64,000 nt of DNA, taken from NCBI RefSeq assembly GCF_900496995.4, contig NC_044007.1, forward strand, positions 74,376,742-74,440,741, in the 5' to 3' direction. A program made the translations under genes and the position numbers. Below are positions 24,621-36,926 of this stretch, piece by piece (positions within the stretch are counted from its first letter, which is position 1; each line of letters starts with the position of its first letter). The notes under the pieces were generated by a model. It worked only from the letters and a program-made list of their open reading frames with translations, did no database searches and had not been told where the DNA came from. The DNA comes from Aquila chrysaetos chrysaetos (Eukaryota > Chordata > Aves > Accipitriformes > Accipitridae).

Positions 24621-26660
24621 GAGTTTGTGGTACTGAGCAACAATATCTTTGCTTTATGTCAAGAGAGCTATAATTGCATAAGCTTTGAAGTGGAAATAGA
24701 ACTGATGCGTATATAGCATATAAATGTTGATGGCATAAAGCGACGGTTGCATGCGCGGACAGCGTTGTATCTCTGGAAAACAGCTGGTTTGGTGATTCCC
24801 ACTTACGGGACCATCTCCAGAAGAGAGAGCCTTATTCCTGGAAGGAGTGATGGTGGTGCATATGGATTCGTACACAGACAGTATCCAGCATTCTTTTTTG
24901 GTGAAGATAATAATTAATTCAAGTCCTACTCTAACCTGATTCATGTCTGGTTTAATACAATTACTGCATATCAGAGACAGCAGATCATTTCCAGTATATC
25001 CCTGACAGAAATCTACTGAGTTATATCTCTGTAGCTGGTGATTGTTGGGCTAGGGTGGATAGGAAAAGCTTGAGAAAATGTCAGCTTTACTTTTGACTCT
25101 TAAATTTCTTCCTCCCATAGAACTAGTGCATAACCTTCTTACAGCTTCCATTTTAATCCAGACTCCTGCCAAAACCAACCTTCTCTCTCAGGAAATTGTG
25201 AAGACAGGGGGTTTTGTTGTTGTTGCTGTTTTGTCTGAGATATAATGAATGCCAATCAAAACTGTCACATAAAGTTGCAGGATAGGAACAGATTCAAACT
25301 TATAGATCAGGTATAATAGTTTACATGTTTTTATCTTACTGACTGCTAGTGATGTTTTTAAATTTGTGCCATTGACTAGAAGTTTCTGTAAATGAACAGT
25401 TTACTTTTCACTGTTGTCTTCCTTTATTAATGACAATTTGTACATTAAAGTCAAGACCTTTTTAGGTATCACCTCTAATCAAAGTGGTAAATCTACAAAA
25501 AAGATTCAGCTCCAATTATTTTGTTTTAAATGGTTCTCCCATTCTGCACAGCATCTCATGTAAATTAAATGAAAACAAAAAATGAAAGCTGTTTCCATCC
25601 CACCTAGTGCTCCTGAAATGGGATCTCACAAGAATTACTACGGGTACGCTACAATAATAGATGCAACAGAGTTTCCTGGAGTGATGGGTTTTGGTGTTTT
25701 TGAAGTCATGAAACTGAATTATTCTCAGCTAGGTTGTGTCAGTGTTTCTCTTTGGCAGGTCGACAAAGCAGGAGCAGCAACAATGGTATGTCTAACTTTC
25801 AGCAGGTAACTTAAACATTAAGGTACACGGTTACTGCCTCACTCCCAGGATGCCAGAAATGGCAATCCACCTTTGTGCTGGAGACACAAGATAGGTGGTC
25901 TGCTCCAGATGGGCAGTTCCTGTACCAGAAGCAGAGACAACCTGGAGGCTTATCTGAAGGGCCTCTCTTTACTGGATATGTTAGCAAGTGTTCAAAGACT
26001 TTTCACCTAGGATTATGGTGTGGCAAGGGAGCTCATTTTAGGGAAGAGTCCAAAAGGAATGGCAAGAAGAATAAGGGACTAATTCAACCAAAGAGAGAAG
26101 GTAGCTGAACCTGTTAACTCACATGTTTTAAAAAAAAAAAGAGAGAGAGAGAGAGACATGGTCAGATTCTCTGTAAGATTTGATAAGCAGAGGCAATCTC
26201 ATGCTTATCTCGCATTAAATTATTTTCAGAGTTGACAATCGGTTTTTAACGCACCATTGTACACATTTTTGATTACTTACTCCCAAATACTTTGAGTTAT
26301 TTTTATAAAAACATTGGCATATTATCTTTCCCTACAGTGCTACAAAAGCAATCCAAAGTTGACAGTAGCAGAGCAGATGGGGAAATGAAGGAGGCAGACA
26401 GCTCATATTAATGAGGATGAGGTTCACCCTGGGTGGGAAGATTATGAGGAGAACTACAAACTACCATACGTTAACATTATCAGCAAATGTCTGTCACAGA
26501 GGAATGTTTTAGACCACATACAAAAATCTGTAAAAGTGCGACTTAACAGAGTTAGATGGCAAGTTTCACTCTATTGCTTACTACATGGGAGAAACATACA
26601 AAGGAAAATAGAGTTAGAATCGATTTAGGATGATTTGCACAGAGACTGGAGATGCAAGAA
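24621..26660. other. Unique AT-rich non-coding DNA
   Basis: I see no gene. A frame of 75 codons at 25582-25809 (+) has no recognisable domain. The only clear item is an A/GA simple repeat at 26130-26156. Confidence 0.55.
26130..26156 (+). repeat. A11 followed by (GA)8
   Basis: Eleven A at 26130-26140 lead directly into eight GA units at 26141-26156. Confidence 0.92.
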
Positions 26661-27026
26661 GGTAAGGGAGACCCTCACGTTGAGTCATGAGGTTCAGAAT
26701 GGACCCCCTTGCTTTCTAAACTCTTAATGGAGCTTAGGTGCGGCTATATCCAGACTTAGTTCCAGACTCGGTCAACAGTTTATGTCTAAGAGATTCAAAG
26801 GGTAAGGAAAACCTCCCGTACCTCTTGTTGAGTCACGAGGTTCAGAATGGACCCCCTTGCTTTCTAAACTCCTTCTCAGAGAGGGGTCCAGGTGTGGCTG
26901 GATCCCGACTTAGTCCCAGACTTGGTCAACGATTTATGGCTAAGGGGATTGTATGGGCACAATCAATCCTTTCTATCACTTAGTTAGGATTTCAAAGTTT
27001 AGTGTGCTGTTAATCACTTACCGATC
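26661..27026 (-). mobile_element. ERV internal/leader remnant with ~140-bp tandem duplication
   Basis: This segment matches, in reverse complement, the stretch 47068-47285: shared landmarks include GACTTAGTCCCAGACTTGG, TCACGAGGTTCAGAA and ATTTCAAAGTTTAGTG. Here the distal part is present twice: 26661-26800 and 26801-26950 both start with GGTAAGG and both contain TTGAGTCA(T/C)GAGGTTCAG, GACCCCCTTGCTTTCTAAA and a GGTCAAC stretch. In the inferred sense (minus) direction it follows directly after an LTR end in ACA. It is therefore read as the 5' leader of an endogenous retrovirus. An alternative is that it belongs to an unusually long LTR. No gag or pol coding remains. Confidence 0.65.
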
Positions 27027-27674
27027 TGTCCAGGCATCCAGTGTTAGTTCGCTCTGAAGTTCAAGCCCTCGGTTTCCTGAAACAGACTCTCAGGCATTGA
27101 GTCTTATAAAAATAAGTAATTTAATAGAGTGGTACAGCAGCAGGGTCAGCATGAGCTTGGTGCCCCTGAAGAGGTGGTGGGGAGGAGAAGAAGGGGAAGG
27201 AAGGACAGAAAAAGAACCCGAACAAAGAAATCTCTGGGCAGTTGTACCCTTACAGACTATTTACCCGCTCTCATGCATTCTTCATACTCTCTTGGTGCGT
27301 CTTCCACACGCCCTTTGGTCCAATAGTGATTCTGGCCTGACACCTGACTCCTTATTGGATTCCTTTACTGTCTCCAGACAGGCTGTTCATTTTCTTGTTG
27401 AGTAGCAGGCACTCTTGACAGCTGTAGCCTTGAAGCCTCCCTATCTCCTGATTTATGCTGGCTCTGGAGGCCCCTGTTTTGACTAAGTAGGTACACGTTC
27501 AGTAAATCTAAGTGAAAGTTCACAGCTTGCAGCCTAAGACTTCAGCAAATCTAGCTACTCATGCTAAGTAAAGCTAAGCAAACAGCATACTACATCACAC
27601 AACATTCTAACTCCAAGTGATTCATTCTATTTAAAACTTACTTATTTAACCTAAATGACTGATGTCTCTTAACA
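27027..27674 (-). mobile_element. LTR-like segment A of composite ERV
   Basis: On the minus strand this 648-bp block starts TGTTAAGAGAC and ends CCTGGACA, so it has the TG...CA ends of a retroviral LTR. A TAAATA stretch (minus, about 27257-27265) and an ATTAAA polyadenylation signal (minus, 27120-27125) are in the expected order, separated by a pyrimidine-rich stretch. The flanking 5-mers differ, so it has no target-site duplication of its own and is not a clean insertion. The block is absent from the related remnant at 46.6-47.3 kb. It may be the authentic 5' LTR of this element, or a product of recombination between families. Confidence 0.5.
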
Positions 27675-28220
27675 TTGAGAGGCGTCCTTGCTCAAGGGGA
27701 GAGTCGCCTGGCATGCTGTCCAGTTGCCGTCCAGGGAGGATTCAAACTGGGCTCATCCAATGATCTGTCATTGGTAAAAGATCTCGTTGCTGGAGATCAC
27801 CGCCGTGCAGCCACACTGCCTAGCAGGGAGAGCTCGAAGAAGGCTCACTTAGGCTGTCATATTTATGGGATCAAGGGGTTGGCTCGTAGTCAAATTGCAT
27901 ACAAGGGGGAGAGTATGCACGAGACTCCTCGTACCCACAGCTTTCACTGGGTCACTCTGCTCCTTGGTGGGTTGTTGAGAGGAGTTCTTGGCCGGGCTAC
28001 AGCTCAGGCCTTTACCTCCTTTGGAGTCTGTACCAAACTGCTGCTGGTTTGGTTAAAGGAGTGGAGTGTATCCGTCACAGTGTCTGGTAGTCAAAATTCA
28101 GGAGCAGGGTTTGTACAATGTTACTTTACTGCTTTGGTAGCAGTCATTGTCAATAATAGGCAGCTCGTTAAAAGAGGACATGCCGAGTGTATAGACAACG
28201 AGAACCACGTGTTGTAGACA
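27675..28220 (-). mobile_element. LTR-like segment B of composite ERV
   Basis: Read on the minus strand, this block begins TGTCTACAAC at 28220. It has a TATA-like CATAAATATGAC (27856-27867) and then GAGCTCTCC, a GATCTCC block, and a CCTTGAGCAAGGACGCCTCTC end. The order of AAATATGA, GAGCTCTCC and CTTGAG(T/C)A(G/A)GGA(T/C)GCCTCTC is also found in the + strand remnant at about 46.92-47.03 kb, so both belong to related avian LTRs. It appears truncated at its 3' end, where segment A begins. The 180-codon + frame at 27675-28217 is antisense to the LTR and not a gene. Confidence 0.55.
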
Positions 28221-30716
28221 GTGGCATGCAAATAGACTAAAAGATACCTTTTTTTTTTTTTTTAATGTTCTCTCTAGGTTGCTTATGTGAATTGTCATTT
28301 TTCTGTCCAAGACTATTTCTGACACCTAAATTAAGCTTTTAAAACTTTCTGCCATTTAATTCCCAGTAGTTAATGAGGCAACAGGAGGAAAATAGCTTAC
28401 TAGATTTCACTGCTGAAGCAAAACTAGAAATATTCCATTTGCAAGACAGTCATCTTTGAACTTTGGAAACTAATACGTAGGGAAACACAGAAGGTAAGTA
28501 GAAGTGTCCAAAGATGCATTCTGTTTTTTCAAGCACTGATTCCATGTCCAGACTAGCAAACTGGGTCTCCTGTCCCCTTCAGAAACAATGAAATGCTGTT
28601 TTTTTGTGCTAGAAATCTCTGAATTTGCATGTGACACACTCAGTAGAAAGGGTAATGTCCAATTGGCTAATATATCAATTTTATTTATTAAAAAAAAAAA
28701 AGACATTCATCTGCCACAGTGACTGAAGATGCCATAATTGTGTGTTGATACCTGCATTGTACCTTCAGCCACTCAATAGCAAAAACTTTGTAGGCAAATG
28801 TAGCAAGAAAAATTAGGAATGCTTGAAATAGTAGCTATTTTAACTCAGTTTTGAAGCCCTAACTAATGGGACAAGTCCTCGAAGAGTAAACCTGAAGTCA
28901 CTGTAGCATTCTGTGTGAAGGTGGGATAGCCTGTAAGCCTTGGTTTGAACTTTGTTTGGGGCTACAGCATCCCAGCTGGCCCCAGCACGCTTGGAGGTGC
29001 CCCCTGCCTGCATTGCCTTGAGTTGAGACACAATCAAGAATCTGCTCCCTGGGAATATAATTGGACTGAAGTGCAGTTACGCGCTGTGCAGATTAATCTT
29101 TCATGATGGTTGCTGAAGCGCGGGACAAAGTGCTTGCTTCATTGATTTGACACAGGACATACTATTCTCATCACTGTATGACATGTTCTATAAAATAAAG
29201 GATGGATGATTGGTCCTGGCAGGAGAGATGTTCACGAAGTGCCTTTCTTCCAGCCTCCTGTCTCATCCCTGCTTTTGAACTGAGTCTTCTCAGTGGCTAC
29301 TGCATCACAGCAGCTCCCGCTAATGCAAGATTAAAGACAGAAGGCCCCCTTTCTGCTGTATAAGTGGGTCCTGTATTCTGTCTGTACACAATCATTTGGT
29401 ATATCCAGAATGGCATCTCAAGTTCAAGTTGAATTTGGGAAACCATATTTTCCACGGTGCTCTGAATGCTACTTTTGTCAAATCTGTTTCTTTAAATCTG
29501 CTGCTTCCCAAAAGTGCGTTGCAACTGTACTTGAGCGGAAGTTTCTTTGCACCCTATATAGTCTTTTTCACCAGTGTAAAACTGCTGATTTTGACAGAAT
29601 TGGTAAATAATGGGGGAGAAAAACAGTCTTGTCAGAGAAAATTTAGCAAAAAAGGCTTTTTCTCTTAGTTAACTGACAAAAGTCAGTGGGAGTTTGTGCC
29701 TTTTGAAAATCTACATCCGTGTTATTCTTGTATTTCTTCATTATAAGTCTATTTTTGGAAGTACTTACGGAAAACGGTTAGATTGTTTTACCTACGCAGG
29801 AATGGGAGATACAAGATCTAAACAAATACAACAAACTACAAAGTAGTCACAGAGGCTAACTTTAGCTTAATGAACTAATCTTGTGTGTATTCAGTAGGGA
29901 AGAAGTCAGAAAGGGAAGGTCTGTGTTGAGCGGTAGGGAAAAATTATGTTTGTGTTGGGGATTTTTTTGTTGGGTTTTTCTGAGTTGCATCTAGACTGGA
30001 AAAAAAAAAAAAACCAACCAACCCAAAACCAAACCAAACCCCAAACAACCTTCTCTGTGGACTGTAGGGGAGCCAGAAAATCTTTGAGAGTCTTTGTCAT
30101 ACTGCTTTGTTCCAAGACTAAATGAGTATGAAAGTAGTTATGATGCTGACTGTAAATTCGCTTTCATAGGCATGGCTGAACTTGAATATATGTTAGTGTG
30201 AAGAGTGTTTCTAGGGAAGCTTGGTCTCTGCAACATTACCCACTTGTTACCCTTGAGTCTTACTAAAAAAATAAAATAAAATGATTGAATACTTTTCTGT
30301 TGAAAGATGTTTAAAATGGATTTTGTAACTGTCATGTTGAGATTTGTTATTGTACATGACTGATTTGAGATTTAATAATATTTCCAATGGCATAGCCAAC
30401 AGGGAAGTGAAAAATGGCTTTGCGCATAAACTGAAAAATTGTTTTTTGCTTCAAAGTGCTAAGTGTCTCTGTAATTGTATCAAAATGAAATACTGCTGCA
30501 GCTACAGTAAGATTGTGTAATGAAGCACAACTGATTATGCTATAGTTTTCCTAATATTAACATTATTATTCAAACGCAAATACTTGAGTATCTTGTGGGG
30601 TATGTAGTAATGAAATTAATTTCTTTTATCTTCTGAGCGCTGTGTCTTTTAATTCAACATTTGGTATTAGATCATGCTTTCAGATACCAGAGAGAGAAGT
30701 GCCTGCTTTAGAGTAA
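28221..30716. other. Unique AT-rich non-coding DNA
   Basis: No gene is recognised. Homopolymers are T15 (28249-28263), A12 (28690-28701) and A15 (30000-30014). A 66-codon frame at 29410-29610 encodes several Cys residues but fits no zinc-binding family that I know. Confidence 0.55.
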
Positions 30717-30860
30717 TAGATTTTAAGGTCAGAAAGGGACCATAGACTATTAACCGGCAGCTCCTGCATTCAAGCACAGAGGCTCAAAGAAAGGGATTAT
30801 TTTCAATAGCTAGTCCTTACAGATCCCATCTAATAGAGAATTTAATAACTGTCTACCAGT
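30717..30860 (-). repeat. Old CR1-like LINE 3'-end fragment
   Basis: TAGATTTTAAGGTCAGAAAG followed by GGACCAT, a later CTCCTGCATTCAAGCACAG and a GATCCCATCTAATAGAGAAT stretch resemble the reverse complement of the 3' end of an old amniote CR1 lineage that I recall from turtles and crocodilians. The match is by memory, and the copy is strongly diverged. It is clearly not the young CR1 type seen at 18.05 kb. Confidence 0.45.
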
Positions 30861-31199
30861 TTTCATGCTAATTGTCTGTGTGGCCACTTTTTCTACTTTT
30901 CTTGCTTCAGTGTGTGTGTGTTCTTTTACCTAGACAGAGTTGTGTAGCTGAATAATTCTCAGCTGTGAGGTTGGTCTCATCTTTCTTCCTTTCTTATCTC
31001 TTAGCTGTACTAATGCCTGCACCTGGAAGGGAAGGCAGGCTTCTGTGGTGTGTGTTTGTCAGTATTTGCAAACCTAAGACATGATAGAAACCTAGCCATC
31101 TACACAGTCAAATGTGTAAAAAAACTCCTACGCTAGTATTAAGACCAGAAAAATGTGTCCGTTCTGAGCAGTTTTTACACGGTGGCTGAAAGACTTGGA
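30861..31199. other. Unique non-coding DNA
   Basis: I see nothing recognisable in this stretch. Confidence 0.5.
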
Positions 31200-31490
31200 T
31201 AACCGGTAAATGCCATGTATGCCGTAGTGTCAAACACGCAGATAGATGGCTGGACCCCAGAGTCGAACTGTGAAAACTCTGTGGGGCCGCCAGTGTCCCT
31301 GTTGTGGAGGCGGTGGTGGAAGAGTTCGGTGCGTTGGGGCAGATGGATGAGTCAGATGCTGACAGTGAGTCAGAGTCCACGTGTGGGTGTGAAGTGCCTA
31401 GGACGTGCCATCTGGGAAACAGCGTGGGTGAGCCTGAGACACCTTGGGGTCTGGGTTTAGTACAACCTCTCAAAATGGAGCAGTGACTGA
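31200..31490. other. GC-richer patch open in two frames
   Basis: This block is GC-richer than its surroundings. The + frame ending at 31486 encodes an acidic, Ser-rich stretch (MDESDADSESES), and the minus frame 31108-31473 is open for 121 codons and Ser/Thr/Pro-rich. There is no clear ATG start on the + strand, since the first codon is GTG, and no domain is recognised. An in-frame stop lies just upstream. It could be an exon remnant, but chance is at least as likely. Confidence 0.25.
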
Positions 31491-32652
31491 AACCAGATGA
31501 GATCTGCTTTTTTTTCTTGACATTACTTGAAGGTTTGGGGTTCTAATTAGTTTCTTTTTCTTTTTTTTTTTTTTTTTGGCTCTTCTTAGGTAGGAAAGAA
31601 GGAAAATAAATAACTGTTGTGGTAGTATAAATATTTACTTTTCTTCCTGCTCACTGCTGTGCTTCTCTTCTTGCACTTCTACTTTCACATTCCAGCTGCC
31701 TCACCTGGAATCTCATCAACAGGATGACAGCAAATTTTACTGTTGAACTATTGGACCGTAGCACTGAAAAGGTCTATTTTGCCCATCTCTTCCTTGCTGA
31801 TGGGAATAAGGGCTGGGGCAATGCGGGCAAAACTTGAAGGGAGAATCAATTATGGACAAAGACTTCTTAATAGAAAAGGCAGCTGTCTGAAGAACCTTTA
31901 TAGAAGAATGCATAAGGCGAGTTTTTCCCTCTAATCAGCTTTGTAAGTCTAGAAATGCATTTCGCAGCCAATATTGAGGATCGTGTGTCAGGTCTCTGGA
32001 TTTGCAGCTAAGACTTTAATAATCACAGCCATGAACAAAGAAAGAAAGAGGACTGTGGAGTGGAATAGCTCAATATGGGGACTAGAATGAAACTGGGCTG
32101 TGTGTTTCTCTCTGGTACTATTTGGTATTGCCACAAGATGAGAAATGAGGAAATACGCAAGTAGTACCAACAGCAGAAGGGCAGTCAGAATTTCTGGAGT
32201 ATGTAGTCTTTGATGATTATATTCATTACAAAATATTCCTATAAAGACAGAAATCCTACCAAGACAAAAGAGGAAATGGGGAATAAAATCAACTCGGGGA
32301 AGGGGGTGGGAGAAAAGGAAAGAGCATGGTGCTTCAATATCTTTTTTTGCATCTCGCTGTCCTTTGCGGACTTCAAGAAATAATGATGCAATGATTAGGG
32401 AAGGTGTCCACAGTATTTACTAAATGCAACAGTATTTAGAAATCCAAGTATTTGGTACAAGAACAAAATAGAGATTACAAATTGGCAATGTAAAGTCAGT
32501 GCTAATGTAGAGTTGCAAGATGAAGACTTAGCAGTATAACAGTCAAGAAACAGATAAGAACAGATAGGAAGGATCACTTACCAATAGAGAAAGTTTGAGG
32601 AACAGCCAAACAACAATTAATCTCTACTGGCGTTGAAAGCAAGTACTGGAGG

Positions 32653-32678
32653 TACTTGGGGGCATAGATCCCCAAGTA
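32653..32678. other. Perfect 9-bp hairpin
   Basis: TACTTGGGG at 32653-32661 pairs with CCCCAAGTA at 32670-32678 around an 8-base loop. The flanks do not extend the stem, so it is too short for a microRNA precursor. Confidence 0.5.
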
Positions 32679-33954
32679 TATCTTGAATTTCAGTAGCTGA
32701 ATTACCAACACTTAATATCATCTATAGTAGTCAACTGGGAATCAGTAGATATAAAAAGAAAAGGGCATTCAAAAGAACTTCTGGGATAAATTAATATAAA
32801 TTAGATTGATTAATCCAATAATTAACAACAACAACAAAAAAGAACTTGAGGGGTGAGCTAAAAAAAATTGGTAAATTGGAGCAAAAATTGCAGCAAGTGG
32901 CAAGCACGTTTTTCTGCTGTGTAGGCTTTAAAAGAGTAAAGATGACAGGCTAAGTGGGAAATCTTTGCCTTTATTACGATGTCTCTAAAGTAGTTAGAAA
33001 TAAAAAGGGGTAAATTTGGTCATTAGCTGTAGATACGTTACTGAGAAACTTTATGAATTTTTTAAGGGTATATTGTAAGTTACGTAATAGAGGGCTGCTA
33101 TATCATAGTTGTGATGAAAATAAAGTTCTTACAGCTTTCATATCGTACAAGTTTGATTTATGAAGCATAAGTACATGAAATGTCTGCAGTAGTATAGTGC
33201 AGCTTGTTAGAGAAATTAAATACTCTGATTGGCTGGTTGGCTTCGTTCTTGAAATGGCATAACACTATTCTTGTTTTGCTATCGGTGGAAGGAGAGAGTA
33301 AAAATCAGTTTGTGCTGGGCAAAAGGGAGGAGTCTGCGGAAAAGGGTGAGAAGCAGTTCCTTGATGCAGTGACCACTAAAAGCTGTCTACTCCGTCTTCC
33401 TTTCCTTCTGAGCCATTGCAGTGCATGTAATGCTCAATCATCAAACAGATGATGTTCTTCAAAGCTAAGGCACAATAAAAGCAAAATCCCTGGTGTTTTC
33501 CAATATGTTTACAGTCCCAGAAAGTCCAAGGGTACTTGGGCTTTGCTTTTATCATGGCTGATCTTAAGGATTCCACAGAACTAAAATTTAGCACAAAATT
33601 GAGGCACTCGATAACTCACCCAGCTAAAAAATATCTCCATTTAACTATTTCTAGCTGGGCTTACATCTTTCTGATGATTAGTGGCCTATTTCAGTAGGTT
33701 GGAATCATGATGCAGTCCTCTTGATGTTTTTTTGGTTTTTTGTTTTGTTTTGTTTTTAACCTTTAGTAAAGGCTGTGTCCATGGGCACAGAAATGAACAG
33801 AGACTAAGGACACATTTCTTCTCTAGAATAAAATGTAGAAATTGGAACATTGTATTTCACAGAAAGAAAATATGTGAGTAAGCTGTACTCGCATCGCGCC
33901 TCCACCAGAGCCACAGAATTACTGGGTGGGAGGAGGAAATCCGTAACAGTGAGT

Positions 33955-33956
<2 letters not shown>

Positions 33957-33986
<30 letters not shown>
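33957..33986 (+). repeat. T30 tract
   Basis: Thirty consecutive T, the longest homopolymer in the window. No retrocopy is evident on the complementary strand upstream of the A tract. Confidence 0.9.
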
Positions 33987-33991
<5 letters not shown>

Positions 33992-36895
33992 AGAGTTTAT
34001 GGAGTACCCTCTTACAGCTTTTTGGAGAATTTTCTCCAAAGGCTTCCAGTGTAGGATAGGTAGTTAAAATTGGTAATTTTCATCCTTTTTCATCTTAATT
34101 GGAAGGTGAATATAGGTGTAGTAAGGAAGATCTATGACTATTATAGTGGGGAGTGGATGAGCAGGTGTAATTTATACAGGAAAGGCAGAATCCTTTGCAG
34201 ACTGTGTAGATTTGTAGACTGTGATAGTTCCACTAATGCAGGTATGCCTTCTGGGGATCTGACTCCAAAGAAGCAGGTGCAGGAGAGGTTGGTTTAGTGA
34301 ACAAAACAATAGAGGTGTTGATAATTGAACAGAAGTTGTAATAATCTCTTAGAATAGCTGCAGAAGAGTGCTGAAGTTGGGGGTTTGGATGCTAAGAACC
34401 TAACAATAATGAAGACCTTTTTTACTGAGAGCTTGTGCCAGGATACAAGCTGATCATACAGCTTCTTTGTATTTATCATTAAGAAGTCAAGTGCAACTAC
34501 AATTACTTTAATCATAAGCAGTAAGTGATAGCATAAACCAATTTATTAGTGAATCTTCATCTGATTAACTTCTATCACCCTTGTGCAATGTACTATGCTA
34601 TATATAGATTCTGTGTTCTAGGATCATCATCAGCAGCTGAGTCTTCATTATTAGTAGCAGTAAGCGGCAAATAGATGGTATGTGCTAAAATGAGGCAATA
34701 TGCCTCTGGCTTTTTCTTGAATGTGCATATTTTGACACTCTGCATTTGTGTAGTGTATCTACAGAAAGTAAGATATAACATAATGCATTGTCCTCTTTTG
34801 CAAGTTATCAGGTATATGTACATAGTTCTATAATTCTGTTATCTTGGCCTATGCAGTGGGAAAGATATTAGATGTAAATGTCTTCAGTTGTTGGAAACGC
34901 AGTTTGTCTTCTAGAAATGGTGCCTTCCAGAAATGTATTCATTCTTTTCTTTGTTCACTTTCAGTTCCACCTGTGTGATCTTTTGGTGTGGATAAACTCA
35001 TGTTAAATACATTTAAAAGTTACTTCATTTTACAACATTCAGAAAATTGGGGGTTTAGGCAAGCTAATTGAAATTATACAGAACACCCCTAGATTCTTCT
35101 ATATCAGTCTGTGCATGATCTGATTTTTTTAAAATGTCTTCCCCTTTCTGTTGTCATTAGTAATGATATTGCCCTATCTCATCTCGGAGTATTTTTATCC
35201 TGGATATTTAGATTTATCTTTGTCCCTGTGTCCTGCATCACACATTAAAGCATTATTGGGAACTCGTATACCACAGAACTGGATTGAGCTTCTCTTCTGT
35301 TAAATGTGCAGAGTGTATGCACGTTAACATTGTGGTTAGGAGAAGGAGTTTGGATTTTTTGGAAGAATGTCTCCCTATTGTCCCCACTAAACTGTTTTTT
35401 TTTGCATCCTGACATAGTTCTGGGGTGAATGTGTTGGGTTACTTTTTGACTAAAGCTAATCAGAAGATGTCCTTCAACTGCTCAAGGGGATTCAGTCCAC
35501 AGCGCTAGGGTCGCTAGTGGGAAGTGAAACCCTCAAAATGCTTTTCATATGGATTGTAGGTCCCCAGCTACAACCATTTCATTCTTGCTGTGGACTCCCA
35601 CAGCTAATGTAGACATGTCTTTGCAGTCTTCTCCTTGTTTCTGCTCATGACTGATGTTCAGTATTGACAATTTAGACTTCAGTTACCTGGAAGCACTCGA
35701 GTAGGGCTCTTGAGTATTGTAACTTTGCATATAGAACTTAAGTGCTAATGAATATATTTGGCATTGTATGGAAAGTCTGTTAGAGGAGAAAACTCAGTGC
35801 TGCTCTTTTGCTTCCTACCTTAACATTGATCAAAAGTGGTGAACAATCCTGGTTTGTCACAGATGCTGACAATATAGTCTATTTAAAAACTACAAAAGCA
35901 AAAACAGAAATAGGATGGGCATGAAAAGATAAAGCAAGAAAAATACGTTCTTTGTTATCCTCTGGAAGTTTACATCCTCACTTGCACGTCTGATTATATT
36001 ATGTTTTTTAAAAAAAAATTATGCTGTCATGACTTTTTGTGACTGTGTAAAATGCAAAGGAAAAGTTATAGAATGAAGAATAAATGTGTGAAAAATTGTT
36101 ACTTGTAGTTTCTCACTTTACATCTGCCAGAAGAAAAACATCTAAAAGATGGGTGGGTTTTTTCTGGTACTTTGCAGAAAATTATCTACAAATATTAGTC
36201 TGCTATCAAATAGAGTACAATGACATAGAAAAATACGTTGGAATTAACTGAGGTGCTTGTTTTACTTATGTGTTCCCCTCAGTTTCTTTGAACAGAATGT
36301 TTCCCTGTAACTTATTTCACAACAGTTTTCAGGCCAAAAAGCTCTCTGCTTTCTAGATAGGAGGCCTAATTTTACACTTGGATACATTTTAAGAGCCTTC
36401 TTTATTTTAATAAATGTTCTGCAGGTGCCTAGAAGCAGTTGTTAATCCTTATAATTTTAAAAATAGTCATATTGTCTACTGGCAAAGCAAGCAAACAGTG
36501 GTTTGTCATTTTAAAAGCAATCCTGCACGTGTAGTGGATTCACTCTTTGATTTGGATAAATCATTTAACTTTTACATGCATTAGTGAAAATGTTAAAGCA
36601 CATATAAAACAAATGGTTTAGCTAATAAATTCAGCTGTTCCTTGACTACGTGGGGAGGCAAGGAAGAGAGCCAAGAAAACCCATGCTGTAAACTTGTGAA
36701 TAAATATAATTGTTTTACTAAAGCTGAGGTGAAATTTCATTGACAAAATTGCTGTATTTGTTTAGTTTAATTTAAAAAGTCAAACCTGACATGACTCATT
36801 TCTGAATCTGAGGTCTTAGTAAATTTCAGCAAGCTTGTTAAGAGCTCAGACCACTTATGGGTCCAAATTAATCTTGCTTTCCTACTTCTTAGTTG

Positions 36896-36898
<3 letters not shown>

Positions 36899-36926
<28 letters not shown>
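36899..36926 (+). repeat. T28 tract
   Basis: Twenty-eight consecutive T. Nothing on the minus strand upstream resembles a processed transcript. Confidence 0.9.

Noticed and set aside
27675..28217. 180-codon + strand open frame
   Set aside because: Antisense to an LTR-like block of an endogenous retrovirus.
29410..29610. 66-codon Cys-containing frame suggestive of a zinc ribbon
   Set aside because: Cys spacing fits no known zinc-binding pattern, and the overlapping frame is also open.
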